A DNA stretch of 64,000 bases. Origin: Owenia fusiformis (Eukaryota > Annelida > Polychaeta > Sabellida > Oweniidae). Shown here one piece after another: positions 11,801-26,811 of the stretch. Location of the stretch: contig CAIIXF020000011.1 in NCBI GenBank assembly GCA_903813345.2, positions 25,536,166-25,600,165 on the forward strand, given 5' to 3'. The notes below the pieces were generated by a model that saw only the letters and a list, made by a program, of their open reading frames with translations, was not told where the DNA came from and searched no databases. Made by a program: the position numbers and the translations under genes. Every line of letters begins with the position of its first letter. The stretch's first letter is position 1.

Positions 11801-14800
11801 GGCACTGTTTCGCTGAGCTAGATCTGTGCCCATGAATATATTATCAAATGAAACGTTATAATGGTCGTCAATGGGATTTTTTACTGCAATCTTGACCCTA
11901 TTAGCAACAGGGTGGTGACAGTACTAGGGTGGGAAATAGCGTTATTTTTGTAAAAATTACACTTTCTTAGCAATGTGTACCTTGCATCTCTAAGAAAAAT
12001 CAAATTATCTGAAGAATTAGCAATTTAGATTTTCGCTGATTCAGCATTTTTCATTTTTTACCTAAAAATCACAGGTTTTGACCATTTTTGGCCTGTATTT
12101 TGTTACAGGATAGCACAAGAGGGCTGTTAGTGCTGGTTTTAAGAGGTTGTTGACAGGCTTTTATCAAATTATTACCGAATTTAAGGATTTAGCCATTATC
12201 ATAGCATGTAATACAGCTTTTTCCTTTGTGTCTGAATTTTTCTTGAAAATATATGACAAATTTGACACATTTAACCCAATAGACTGACTAAATATGGCTG
12301 AAAACAGTTACTAACATGCATGTAATTAAAACAAGAACATTGCTATGCAAAACTGATATGATAATTTAATATAGAAGCTCATTTACTGAAAATTAATCAC
12401 TAAATAATGGCTAATTTGGGGTAATCTCTGATCAAAAATGACTAGATTTGACCATTTTTTGTTTCATGGTTCAGTGATTTTGGCAATAAACATTATGGAA
12501 GTGCGAATAAACGTTTTGACATGCTAAATATTGTGAATTTTTGTTAAGCCATAGCGAGTAGCAGTATTTCTATTGCAAAAATGGTCAGTTAGGTATAAAA
12601 CTGCATGGCCCTAAAATAAATGACCCCGGGGTTAACAAAGCAGCTATAAAAGCTCTTCTATAGGTGCGATTGGGCTTAAATTGCACAAAAAGTCTTGAAA
12701 CACTCTTATGTTTAAGAAAAACAAGATTTCTGGCACAAAATCATTCAACCGTGTCACTATTAGAATATAGTCCGGAGTAGGGATACTAGCGGTTACCGTT
12801 GGTTATTTGGTTTTCTGTATAAAAAGCTCTTTCTCCTTTTCTGTCCCGTCGCAGCGCCATCTAGTGTTTGATAAATGAATCAAGGTTTATTCTCGATAGG
12901 GTAAGTACTAATCTATCAGGAAACATTTACAAGTTTGGTTAGAAACAGAATTTTTATAGATGGCGGAGTGATTTTTGAGACTATGTAGAGCAGAATAATT
13001 TTCTGAAACAGGTAGCTTTACGGTGGTAGCTCTCTCCAGATTCAGTTATCTCAAAAACGGTGTGGTCACCGTATGCTTATTTTGTAACGGCAAGCTAGAC
13101 AAGACTCCAATGAACACTGGGCACTGTTTCGCTGAGCTAGATCTGTGCCCATGAATATATTATCAAATGAAACGTTATAATGGTCGTCAATGGGATTTTT
13201 TACTGCAATCTTGACCCTATTAGCAACAGGGTGGTGACAGTACTAGGGTGGGAAATAGCGTTATTTTTGTAAAAATTACACTTTCTTAGCAATGTGTACC
13301 TTGCATCTCTAAGAAAAATCAAATTATCTGAAGAATTAGCAATTTAGATTTTCGCTGATTCAGCATTTTTCATTTTTTACCTAAAAATCACAGGTTTTGA
13401 CCATTTTTGGCCTGTATTTTGTTACAGGATAGCACAAGAGGGCTGTTAGTGCTGGTTTTAAGAGGTTGTTGACAGGCTTTTATCAAATTATTACCGAATT
13501 TAAGGATTTAGCCATTATCATAGCATGTAATACAGCTTTTTCCTTTGTGTCTGAATTTTTCTTGAAAATATATGACAAATTTGACACATTTAACCCAATA
13601 GACTGACTAAATATGGCTGAAAACAGTTACTAACATGCATGTAATTAAAACAAGAACATTGCTATGCAAAACTGATATGATAATTTAATATAGAAGCTCA
13701 TTTACTGAAAATTAATCACTAAATAATGGCTAATTTGGGGTAATCTCTGATCAAAAATGACTAGATTTGACCATTTTTTGTTTCATGGTTCAGTGATTTT
13801 GGCAATAAACATTATGGAAGTGCGAATAAACGTTTTGACATGCTAAATATTGTGAATTTTTGTTAAGCCATAGCGAGTAGCAGTATTTCTATTGCAAAAA
13901 TGGTCAGTTAGGTATAAAACTGCATGGCCCTAAAATAAATGACCCCGGGGTTAACAAAGCAGCTATAAAAGCTCTTCTATAGGTGCGATTGGGCTTAAAT
14001 TGCACAAAAAGTCTTGAAACACTCTTATGTTTAAGAAAAACAAGATTTCTGGCACAAAATCATTCAACCGTGTCACTATTAGAATATAGTCCGGAGTAGG
14101 GATACTAGCGGTTACCGTTGGTTATTTGGTTTTCTGTATAAAAAGCTCTTTCTCCTTTTCTGTCCCGTCGCAGCGCCATCTAGTGTTTGATAAATGAATC
14201 AAGGTTTATTCTCGATAGGGTAAGTACTAATCTATCAGGAAACATTTACAAGTTTGGTTAGAAACAGAATTTTTATAGATGGCGGAGTGATTTTTGAGAC
14301 TATGTAGAGCAGAATAATTTTCTGAAACAGGTAGCTTTACGGTGGTAGCTCTCTCCAGATTCAGTTATCTCAAAAACGGTGTGGTCACCGTATGCTTATT
14401 TTGTAACGGCAAGCTAGACAAGACTCCAATGAACACTGGGCACTGTTTCGCTGAGCTAGATCTGTGCCCATGAATATATTATCAAATGAAACGTTATAAT
14501 GGTCGTCAATGGGATTTTTTACTGCAATCTTGACCCTATTAGCAACAGGGTGGTGACAGTACTAGGGTGGGAAATAGCGTTATTTTTGTAAAAATTACAC
14601 TTTCTTAGCAATGTGTACCTTGCATCTCTAAGAAAAATCAAATTATCTGAAGAATTAGCAATTTAGATTTTCGCTGATTCAGCATTTTTCATTTTTTACC
14701 TAAAAATCACAGGTTTTGACCATTTTTGGCCTGTATTTTGTTACAGGATAGCACAAGAGGGCTGTTAGTGCTGGTTTTAAGAGGTTGTTGACAGGCTTTT

Positions 14801-15400
14801 ATCAAATTATTACCGAATTTAAGGATTTAGCCATTATCATAGCATGTAATACAGCTTTTTCCTTTGTGTCTGAATTTTTCTTGAAAATATATGACAAATT
14901 TGACACATTTAACCCAATAGACTGACTAAATATGGCTGAAAACAGTTACTAACATGCATGTAATTAAAACAAGAACATTGCTATGCAAAACTGATATGAT
15001 AATTTAATATAGAAGCTCATTTACTGAAAATTAATCACTAAATAATGGCTAATTTGGGGTAATCTCTGATCAAAAATGACTAGATTTGACCATTTTTTGT
15101 TTCATGGTTCAGTGATTTTGGCAATAAACATTATGGAAGTGCGAATAAACGTTTTGACATGCTAAATATTGTGAATTTTTGTTAAGCCATAGCGAGTAGC
15201 AGTATTTCTATTGCAAAAATGGTCAGTTAGGTATAAAACTGCATGGCCCTAAAATAAATGACCCCGGGGTTAACAAAGCAGCTATAAAAGCTCTTCTATA
15301 GGTGCGATTGGGCTTAAATTGCACAAAAAGTCTTGAAACACTCTTATGTTTAAGAAAAACAAGATTTCTGGCACAAAATCATTCAACCGTGTCACTATTA

Positions 15401-16259
15401 GCAACAGGGTGGTGACAGTACTAGGGTGGGAAATAGCGTTATTTTTGTAAAAATTACACTTTCTTAGCAATGTGTACCTTGCATCTCTAAGAAAAATCAA
15501 ATTATCTGAAGAATTAGCAATTTAGATTTTCGCTGATTCAGCATTTTTCATTTTTTACCTAAAAATCACAGGTTTTGACCATTTTTGGCCTGTATTTTGT
15601 TACAGGATAGCACAAGAGGGCTGTTAGTGCTGGTTTTAAGAGGTTGTTGACAGGCTTTTATCAAATTATTACCGAATTTAAGGATTTAGCCATTATCATA
15701 GCATGTAATACAGCTTTTTCCTTTGTGTCTGAATTTTTCTTGAAAATATATGACAAATTTGACACATTTAACCCAATAGACTGACTAAATATGGCTGAAA
15801 ACAGTTACTAACATGCATGTAATTAAAACAAGAACATTGCTATGCAAAACTGATATGATAATTTAATATAGAAGCTCATTTACTGAAAATTAATCACTAA
15901 ATAATGGCTAATTTGGGGTAATCTCTGATCAAAAATGACTAGATTTGACCATTTTTTGTTTCATGGTTCAGTGATTTTGGCAATAAACATTATGGAAGTG
16001 CGAATAAACGTTTTGACATGCTAAATATTGTGAATTTTTGTTAAGCCATAGCGAGTAGCAGTATTTCTATTGCAAAAATGGTCAGTTAGGTATAAAACTG
16101 CATGGCCCTAAAATAAATGACCCCGGGGTTAACAAAGCAGCTATAAAAGCTCTTCTATAGGTGCGATTGGGCTTAAATTGCACAAAAAGTCTTGAAACAC
16201 TCTTATGTTTAAGAAAAACAAGATTTCTGGCACAAAATCATTCAACCGTGTCACTATTA
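15401..16259. repeat. B1 copy lacking its A1 module
   Basis: At 15400/15401 the text runs from the B1 end ...GTGTCACTATTA directly into the B1 start GCAACAGGG. Exactly 460 bases of A1 are missing, between two copies of CTATTAG. A 72-codon open frame spans the junction only because the usual stop lies in A1; it is not a gene. Confidence 0.95.
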
Positions 16260-19200
16260 GAATATAGTCCGGAGTAGGGATACTAGCGGTTACCGTTGGT
16301 TATTTGGTTTTCTGTATAAAAAGCTCTTTCTCCTTTTCTGTCCCGTCGCAGCGCCATCTAGTGTTTGATAAATGAATCAAGGTTTATTCTCGATAGGGTA
16401 AGTACTAATCTATCAGGAAACATTTACAAGTTTGGTTAGAAACAGAATTTTTATAGATGGCGGAGTGATTTTTGAGACTATGTAGAGCAGAATAATTTTC
16501 TGAAACAGGTAGCTTTACGGTGGTAGCTCTCTCCAGATTCAGTTATCTCAAAAACGGTGTGGTCACCGTATGCTTATTTTGTAACGGCAAGCTAGACAAG
16601 ACTCCAATGAACACTGGGCACTGTTTCGCTGAGCTAGATCTGTGCCCATGAATATATTATCAAATGAAACGTTATAATGGTCGTCAATGGGATTTTTTAC
16701 TGCAATCTTGACCCTATTAGCAACAGGGTGGTGACAGTACTAGGGTGGGAAATAGCGTTATTTTTGTAAAAATTACACTTTCTTAGCAATGTGTACCTTG
16801 CATCTCTAAGAAAAATCAAATTATCTGAAGAATTAGCAATTTAGATTTTCGCTGATTCAGCATTTTTCATTTTTTACCTAAAAATCACAGGTTTTGACCA
16901 TTTTTGGCCTGTATTTTGTTACAGGATAGCACAAGAGGGCTGTTAGTGCTGGTTTTAAGAGGTTGTTGACAGGCTTTTATCAAATTATTACCGAATTTAA
17001 GGATTTAGCCATTATCATAGCATGTAATACAGCTTTTTCCTTTGTGTCTGAATTTTTCTTGAAAATATATGACAAATTTGACACATTTAACCCAATAGAC
17101 TGACTAAATATGGCTGAAAACAGTTACTAACATGCATGTAATTAAAACAAGAACATTGCTATGCAAAACTGATATGATAATTTAATATAGAAGCTCATTT
17201 ACTGAAAATTAATCACTAAATAATGGCTAATTTGGGGTAATCTCTGATCAAAAATGACTAGATTTGACCATTTTTTGTTTCATGGTTCAGTGATTTTGGC
17301 AATAAACATTATGGAAGTGCGAATAAACGTTTTGACATGCTAAATATTGTGAATTTTTGTTAAGCCATAGCGAGTAGCAGTATTTCTATTGCAAAAATGG
17401 TCAGTTAGGTATAAAACTGCATGGCCCTAAAATAAATGACCCCGGGGTTAACAAAGCAGCTATAAAAGCTCTTCTATAGGTGCGATTGGGCTTAAATTGC
17501 ACAAAAAGTCTTGAAACACTCTTATGTTTAAGAAAAACAAGATTTCTGGCACAAAATCATTCAACCGTGTCACTATTAGAATATAGTCCGGAGTAGGGAT
17601 ACTAGCGGTTACCGTTGGTTATTTGGTTTTCTGTATAAAAAGCTCTTTCTCCTTTTCTGTCCCGTCGCAGCGCCATCTAGTGTTTGATAAATGAATCAAG
17701 GTTTATTCTCGATAGGGTAAGTACTAATCTATCAGGAAACATTTACAAGTTTGGTTAGAAACAGAATTTTTATAGATGGCGGAGTGATTTTTGAGACTAT
17801 GTAGAGCAGAATAATTTTCTGAAACAGGTAGCTTTACGGTGGTAGCTCTCTCCAGATTCAGTTATCTCAAAAACGGTGTGGTCACCGTATGCTTATTTTG
17901 TAACGGCAAGCTAGACAAGACTCCAATGAACACTGGGCACTGTTTCGCTGAGCTAGATCTGTGCCCATGAATATATTATCAAATGAAACGTTATAATGGT
18001 CGTCAATGGGATTTTTTACTGCAATCTTGACCCTATTAGCAACAGGGTGGTGACAGTACTAGGGTGGGAAATAGCGTTATTTTTGTAAAAATTACACTTT
18101 CTTAGCAATGTGTACCTTGCATCTCTAAGAAAAATCAAATTATCTGAAGAATTAGCAATTTAGATTTTCGCTGATTCAGCATTTTTCATTTTTTACCTAA
18201 AAATCACAGGTTTTGACCATTTTTGGCCTGTATTTTGTTACAGGATAGCACAAGAGGGCTGTTAGTGCTGGTTTTAAGAGGTTGTTGACAGGCTTTTATC
18301 AAATTATTACCGAATTTAAGGATTTAGCCATTATCATAGCATGTAATACAGCTTTTTCCTTTGTGTCTGAATTTTTCTTGAAAATATATGACAAATTTGA
18401 CACATTTAACCCAATAGACTGACTAAATATGGCTGAAAACAGTTACTAACATGCATGTAATTAAAACAAGAACATTGCTATGCAAAACTGATATGATAAT
18501 TTAATATAGAAGCTCATTTACTGAAAATTAATCACTAAATAATGGCTAATTTGGGGTAATCTCTGATCAAAAATGACTAGATTTGACCATTTTTTGTTTC
18601 ATGGTTCAGTGATTTTGGCAATAAACATTATGGAAGTGCGAATAAACGTTTTGACATGCTAAATATTGTGAATTTTTGTTAAGCCATAGCGAGTAGCAGT
18701 ATTTCTATTGCAAAAATGGTCAGTTAGGTATAAAACTGCATGGCCCTAAAATAAATGACCCCGGGGTTAACAAAGCAGCTATAAAAGCTCTTCTATAGGT
18801 GCGATTGGGCTTAAATTGCACAAAAAGTCTTGAAACACTCTTATGTTTAAGAAAAACAAGATTTCTGGCACAAAATCATTCAACCGTGTCACTATTAGAA
18901 TATAGTCCGGAGTAGGGATACTAGCGGTTACCGTTGGTTATTTGGTTTTCTGTATAAAAAGCTCTTTCTCCTTTTCTGTCCCGTCGCAGCGCCATCTAGT
19001 GTTTGATAAATGAATCAAGGTTTATTCTCGATAGGGTAAGTACTAATCTATCAGGAAACATTTACAAGTTTGGTTAGAAACAGAATTTTTATAGATGGCG
19101 GAGTGATTTTTGAGACTATGTAGAGCAGAATAATTTTCTGAAACAGGTAGCTTTACGGTGGTAGCTCTCTCCAGATTCAGTTATCTCAAAAACGGTGTGG

Positions 19201-22200
19201 TCACCGTATGCTTATTTTGTAACGGCAAGCTAGACAAGACTCCAATGAACACTGGGCACTGTTTCGCTGAGCTAGATCTGTGCCCATGAATATATTATCA
19301 AATGAAACGTTATAATGGTCGTCAATGGGATTTTTTACTGCAATCTTGACCCTATTAGCAACAGGGTGGTGACAGTACTAGGGTGGGAAATAGCGTTATT
19401 TTTGTAAAAATTACACTTTCTTAGCAATGTGTACCTTGCATCTCTAAGAAAAATCAAATTATCTGAAGAATTAGCAATTTAGATTTTCGCTGATTCAGCA
19501 TTTTTCATTTTTTACCTAAAAATCACAGGTTTTGACCATTTTTGGCCTGTATTTTGTTACAGGATAGCACAAGAGGGCTGTTAGTGCTGGTTTTAAGAGG
19601 TTGTTGACAGGCTTTTATCAAATTATTACCGAATTTAAGGATTTAGCCATTATCATAGCATGTAATACAGCTTTTTCCTTTGTGTCTGAATTTTTCTTGA
19701 AAATATATGACAAATTTGACACATTTAACCCAATAGACTGACTAAATATGGCTGAAAACAGTTACTAACATGCATGTAATTAAAACAAGAACATTGCTAT
19801 GCAAAACTGATATGATAATTTAATATAGAAGCTCATTTACTGAAAATTAATCACTAAATAATGGCTAATTTGGGGTAATCTCTGATCAAAAATGACTAGA
19901 TTTGACCATTTTTTGTTTCATGGTTCAGTGATTTTGGCAATAAACATTATGGAAGTGCGAATAAACGTTTTGACATGCTAAATATTGTGAATTTTTGTTA
20001 AGCCATAGCGAGTAGCAGTATTTCTATTGCAAAAATGGTCAGTTAGGTATAAAACTGCATGGCCCTAAAATAAATGACCCCGGGGTTAACAAAGCAGCTA
20101 TAAAAGCTCTTCTATAGGTGCGATTGGGCTTAAATTGCACAAAAAGTCTTGAAACACTCTTATGTTTAAGAAAAACAAGATTTCTGGCACAAAATCATTC
20201 AACCGTGTCACTATTAGAATATAGTCCGGAGTAGGGATACTAGCGGTTACCGTTGGTTATTTGGTTTTCTGTATAAAAAGCTCTTTCTCCTTTTCTGTCC
20301 CGTCGCAGCGCCATCTAGTGTTTGATAAATGAATCAAGGTTTATTCTCGATAGGGTAAGTACTAATCTATCAGGAAACATTTACAAGTTTGGTTAGAAAC
20401 AGAATTTTTATAGATGGCGGAGTGATTTTTGAGACTATGTAGAGCAGAATAATTTTCTGAAACAGGTAGCTTTACGGTGGTAGCTCTCTCCAGATTCAGT
20501 TATCTCAAAAACGGTGTGGTCACCGTATGCTTATTTTGTAACGGCAAGCTAGACAAGACTCCAATGAACACTGGGCACTGTTTCGCTGAGCTAGATCTGT
20601 GCCCATGAATATATTATCAAATGAAACGTTATAATGGTCGTCAATGGGATTTTTTACTGCAATCTTGACCCTATTAGCAACAGGGTGGTGACAGTACTAG
20701 GGTGGGAAATAGCGTTATTTTTGTAAAAATTACACTTTCTTAGCAATGTGTACCTTGCATCTCTAAGAAAAATCAAATTATCTGAAGAATTAGCAATTTA
20801 GATTTTCGCTGATTCAGCATTTTTCATTTTTTACCTAAAAATCACAGGTTTTGACCATTTTTGGCCTGTATTTTGTTACAGGATAGCACAAGAGGGCTGT
20901 TAGTGCTGGTTTTAAGAGGTTGTTGACAGGCTTTTATCAAATTATTACCGAATTTAAGGATTTAGCCATTATCATAGCATGTAATACAGCTTTTTCCTTT
21001 GTGTCTGAATTTTTCTTGAAAATATATGACAAATTTGACACATTTAACCCAATAGACTGACTAAATATGGCTGAAAACAGTTACTAACATGCATGTAATT
21101 AAAACAAGAACATTGCTATGCAAAACTGATATGATAATTTAATATAGAAGCTCATTTACTGAAAATTAATCACTAAATAATGGCTAATTTGGGGTAATCT
21201 CTGATCAAAAATGACTAGATTTGACCATTTTTTGTTTCATGGTTCAGTGATTTTGGCAATAAACATTATGGAAGTGCGAATAAACGTTTTGACATGCTAA
21301 ATATTGTGAATTTTTGTTAAGCCATAGCGAGTAGCAGTATTTCTATTGCAAAAATGGTCAGTTAGGTATAAAACTGCATGGCCCTAAAATAAATGACCCC
21401 GGGGTTAACAAAGCAGCTATAAAAGCTCTTCTATAGGTGCGATTGGGCTTAAATTGCACAAAAAGTCTTGAAACACTCTTATGTTTAAGAAAAACAAGAT
21501 TTCTGGCACAAAATCATTCAACCGTGTCACTATTAGAATATAGTCCGGAGTAGGGATACTAGCGGTTACCGTTGGTTATTTGGTTTTCTGTATAAAAAGC
21601 TCTTTCTCCTTTTCTGTCCCGTCGCAGCGCCATCTAGTGTTTGATAAATGAATCAAGGTTTATTCTCGATAGGGTAAGTACTAATCTATCAGGAAACATT
21701 TACAAGTTTGGTTAGAAACAGAATTTTTATAGATGGCGGAGTGATTTTTGAGACTATGTAGAGCAGAATAATTTTCTGAAACAGGTAGCTTTACGGTGGT
21801 AGCTCTCTCCAGATTCAGTTATCTCAAAAACGGTGTGGTCACCGTATGCTTATTTTGTAACGGCAAGCTAGACAAGACTCCAATGAACACTGGGCACTGT
21901 TTCGCTGAGCTAGATCTGTGCCCATGAATATATTATCAAATGAAACGTTATAATGGTCGTCAATGGGATTTTTTACTGCAATCTTGACCCTATTAGCAAC
22001 AGGGTGGTGACAGTACTAGGGTGGGAAATAGCGTTATTTTTGTAAAAATTACACTTTCTTAGCAATGTGTACCTTGCATCTCTAAGAAAAATCAAATTAT
22101 CTGAAGAATTAGCAATTTAGATTTTCGCTGATTCAGCATTTTTCATTTTTTACCTAAAAATCACAGGTTTTGACCATTTTTGGCCTGTATTTTGTTACAG

Positions 22201-25200
22201 GATAGCACAAGAGGGCTGTTAGTGCTGGTTTTAAGAGGTTGTTGACAGGCTTTTATCAAATTATTACCGAATTTAAGGATTTAGCCATTATCATAGCATG
22301 TAATACAGCTTTTTCCTTTGTGTCTGAATTTTTCTTGAAAATATATGACAAATTTGACACATTTAACCCAATAGACTGACTAAATATGGCTGAAAACAGT
22401 TACTAACATGCATGTAATTAAAACAAGAACATTGCTATGCAAAACTGATATGATAATTTAATATAGAAGCTCATTTACTGAAAATTAATCACTAAATAAT
22501 GGCTAATTTGGGGTAATCTCTGATCAAAAATGACTAGATTTGACCATTTTTTGTTTCATGGTTCAGTGATTTTGGCAATAAACATTATGGAAGTGCGAAT
22601 AAACGTTTTGACATGCTAAATATTGTGAATTTTTGTTAAGCCATAGCGAGTAGCAGTATTTCTATTGCAAAAATGGTCAGTTAGGTATAAAACTGCATGG
22701 CCCTAAAATAAATGACCCCGGGGTTAACAAAGCAGCTATAAAAGCTCTTCTATAGGTGCGATTGGGCTTAAATTGCACAAAAAGTCTTGAAACACTCTTA
22801 TGTTTAAGAAAAACAAGATTTCTGGCACAAAATCATTCAACCGTGTCACTATTAGAATATAGTCCGGAGTAGGGATACTAGCGGTTACCGTTGGTTATTT
22901 GGTTTTCTGTATAAAAAGCTCTTTCTCCTTTTCTGTCCCGTCGCAGCGCCATCTAGTGTTTGATAAATGAATCAAGGTTTATTCTCGATAGGGTAAGTAC
23001 TAATCTATCAGGAAACATTTACAAGTTTGGTTAGAAACAGAATTTTTATAGATGGCGGAGTGATTTTTGAGACTATGTAGAGCAGAATAATTTTCTGAAA
23101 CAGGTAGCTTTACGGTGGTAGCTCTCTCCAGATTCAGTTATCTCAAAAACGGTGTGGTCACCGTATGCTTATTTTGTAACGGCAAGCTAGACAAGACTCC
23201 AATGAACACTGGGCACTGTTTCGCTGAGCTAGATCTGTGCCCATGAATATATTATCAAATGAAACGTTATAATGGTCGTCAATGGGATTTTTTACTGCAA
23301 TCTTGACCCTATTAGCAACAGGGTGGTGACAGTACTAGGGTGGGAAATAGCGTTATTTTTGTAAAAATTACACTTTCTTAGCAATGTGTACCTTGCATCT
23401 CTAAGAAAAATCAAATTATCTGAAGAATTAGCAATTTAGATTTTCGCTGATTCAGCATTTTTCATTTTTTACCTAAAAATCACAGGTTTTGACCATTTTT
23501 GGCCTGTATTTTGTTACAGGATAGCACAAGAGGGCTGTTAGTGCTGGTTTTAAGAGGTTGTTGACAGGCTTTTATCAAATTATTACCGAATTTAAGGATT
23601 TAGCCATTATCATAGCATGTAATACAGCTTTTTCCTTTGTGTCTGAATTTTTCTTGAAAATATATGACAAATTTGACACATTTAACCCAATAGACTGACT
23701 AAATATGGCTGAAAACAGTTACTAACATGCATGTAATTAAAACAAGAACATTGCTATGCAAAACTGATATGATAATTTAATATAGAAGCTCATTTACTGA
23801 AAATTAATCACTAAATAATGGCTAATTTGGGGTAATCTCTGATCAAAAATGACTAGATTTGACCATTTTTTGTTTCATGGTTCAGTGATTTTGGCAATAA
23901 ACATTATGGAAGTGCGAATAAACGTTTTGACATGCTAAATATTGTGAATTTTTGTTAAGCCATAGCGAGTAGCAGTATTTCTATTGCAAAAATGGTCAGT
24001 TAGGTATAAAACTGCATGGCCCTAAAATAAATGACCCCGGGGTTAACAAAGCAGCTATAAAAGCTCTTCTATAGGTGCGATTGGGCTTAAATTGCACAAA
24101 AAGTCTTGAAACACTCTTATGTTTAAGAAAAACAAGATTTCTGGCACAAAATCATTCAACCGTGTCACTATTAGAATATAGTCCGGAGTAGGGATACTAG
24201 CGGTTACCGTTGGTTATTTGGTTTTCTGTATAAAAAGCTCTTTCTCCTTTTCTGTCCCGTCGCAGCGCCATCTAGTGTTTGATAAATGAATCAAGGTTTA
24301 TTCTCGATAGGGTAAGTACTAATCTATCAGGAAACATTTACAAGTTTGGTTAGAAACAGAATTTTTATAGATGGCGGAGTGATTTTTGAGACTATGTAGA
24401 GCAGAATAATTTTCTGAAACAGGTAGCTTTACGGTGGTAGCTCTCTCCAGATTCAGTTATCTCAAAAACGGTGTGGTCACCGTATGCTTATTTTGTAACG
24501 GCAAGCTAGACAAGACTCCAATGAACACTGGGCACTGTTTCGCTGAGCTAGATCTGTGCCCATGAATATATTATCAAATGAAACGTTATAATGGTCGTCA
24601 ATGGGATTTTTTACTGCAATCTTGACCCTATTAGCAACAGGGTGGTGACAGTACTAGGGTGGGAAATAGCGTTATTTTTGTAAAAATTACACTTTCTTAG
24701 CAATGTGTACCTTGCATCTCTAAGAAAAATCAAATTATCTGAAGAATTAGCAATTTAGATTTTCGCTGATTCAGCATTTTTCATTTTTTACCTAAAAATC
24801 ACAGGTTTTGACCATTTTTGGCCTGTATTTTGTTACAGGATAGCACAAGAGGGCTGTTAGTGCTGGTTTTAAGAGGTTGTTGACAGGCTTTTATCAAATT
24901 ATTACCGAATTTAAGGATTTAGCCATTATCATAGCATGTAATACAGCTTTTTCCTTTGTGTCTGAATTTTTCTTGAAAATATATGACAAATTTGACACAT
25001 TTAACCCAATAGACTGACTAAATATGGCTGAAAACAGTTACTAACATGCATGTAATTAAAACAAGAACATTGCTATGCAAAACTGATATGATAATTTAAT
25101 ATAGAAGCTCATTTACTGAAAATTAATCACTAAATAATGGCTAATTTGGGGTAATCTCTGATCAAAAATGACTAGATTTGACCATTTTTTGTTTCATGGT

Positions 25201-26811
25201 TCAGTGATTTTGGCAATAAACATTATGGAAGTGCGAATAAACGTTTTGACATGCTAAATATTGTGAATTTTTGTTAAGCCATAGCGAGTAGCAGTATTTC
25301 TATTGCAAAAATGGTCAGTTAGGTATAAAACTGCATGGCCCTAAAATAAATGACCCCGGGGTTAACAAAGCAGCTATAAAAGCTCTTCTATAGGTGCGAT
25401 TGGGCTTAAATTGCACAAAAAGTCTTGAAACACTCTTATGTTTAAGAAAAACAAGATTTCTGGCACAAAATCATTCAACCGTGTCACTATTAGAATATAG
25501 TCCGGAGTAGGGATACTAGCGGTTACCGTTGGTTATTTGGTTTTCTGTATAAAAAGCTCTTTCTCCTTTTCTGTCCCGTCGCAGCGCCATCTAGTGTTTG
25601 ATAAATGAATCAAGGTTTATTCTCGATAGGGTAAGTACTAATCTATCAGGAAACATTTACAAGTTTGGTTAGAAACAGAATTTTTATAGATGGCGGAGTG
25701 ATTTTTGAGACTATGTAGAGCAGAATAATTTTCTGAAACAGGTAGCTTTACGGTGGTAGCTCTCTCCAGATTCAGTTATCTCAAAAACGGTGTGGTCACC
25801 GTATGCTTATTTTGTAACGGCAAGCTAGACAAGACTCCAATGAACACTGGGCACTGTTTCGCTGAGCTAGATCTGTGCCCATGAATATATTATCAAATGA
25901 AACGTTATAATGGTCGTCAATGGGATTTTTTACTGCAATCTTGACCCTATTAGCAACAGGGTGGTGACAGTACTAGGGTGGGAAATAGCGTTATTTTTGT
26001 AAAAATTACACTTTCTTAGCAATGTGTACCTTGCATCTCTAAGAAAAATCAAATTATCTGAAGAATTAGCAATTTAGATTTTCGCTGATTCAGCATTTTT
26101 CATTTTTTACCTAAAAATCACAGGTTTTGACCATTTTTGGCCTGTATTTTGTTACAGGATAGCACAAGAGGGCTGTTAGTGCTGGTTTTAAGAGGTTGTT
26201 GACAGGCTTTTATCAAATTATTACCGAATTTAAGGATTTAGCCATTATCATAGCATGTAATACAGCTTTTTCCTTTGTGTCTGAATTTTTCTTGAAAATA
26301 TATGACAAATTTGACACATTTAACCCAATAGACTGACTAAATATGGCTGAAAACAGTTACTAACATGCATGTAATTAAAACAAGAACATTGCTATGCAAA
26401 ACTGATATGATAATTTAATATAGAAGCTCATTTACTGAAAATTAATCACTAAATAATGGCTAATTTGGGGTAATCTCTGATCAAAAATGACTAGATTTGA
26501 CCATTTTTTGTTTCATGGTTCAGTGATTTTGGCAATAAACATTATGGAAGTGCGAATAAACGTTTTGACATGCTAAATATTGTGAATTTTTGTTAAGCCA
26601 TAGCGAGTAGCAGTATTTCTATTGCAAAAATGGTCAGTTAGGTATAAAACTGCATGGCCCTAAAATAAATGACCCCGGGGTTAACAAAGCAGCTATAAAA
26701 GCTCTTCTATAGGTGCGATTGGGCTTAAATTGCACAAAAAGTCTTGAAACACTCTTATGTTTAAGAAAAACAAGATTTCTGGCACAAAATCATTCAACCG
26801 TGTCACTATTA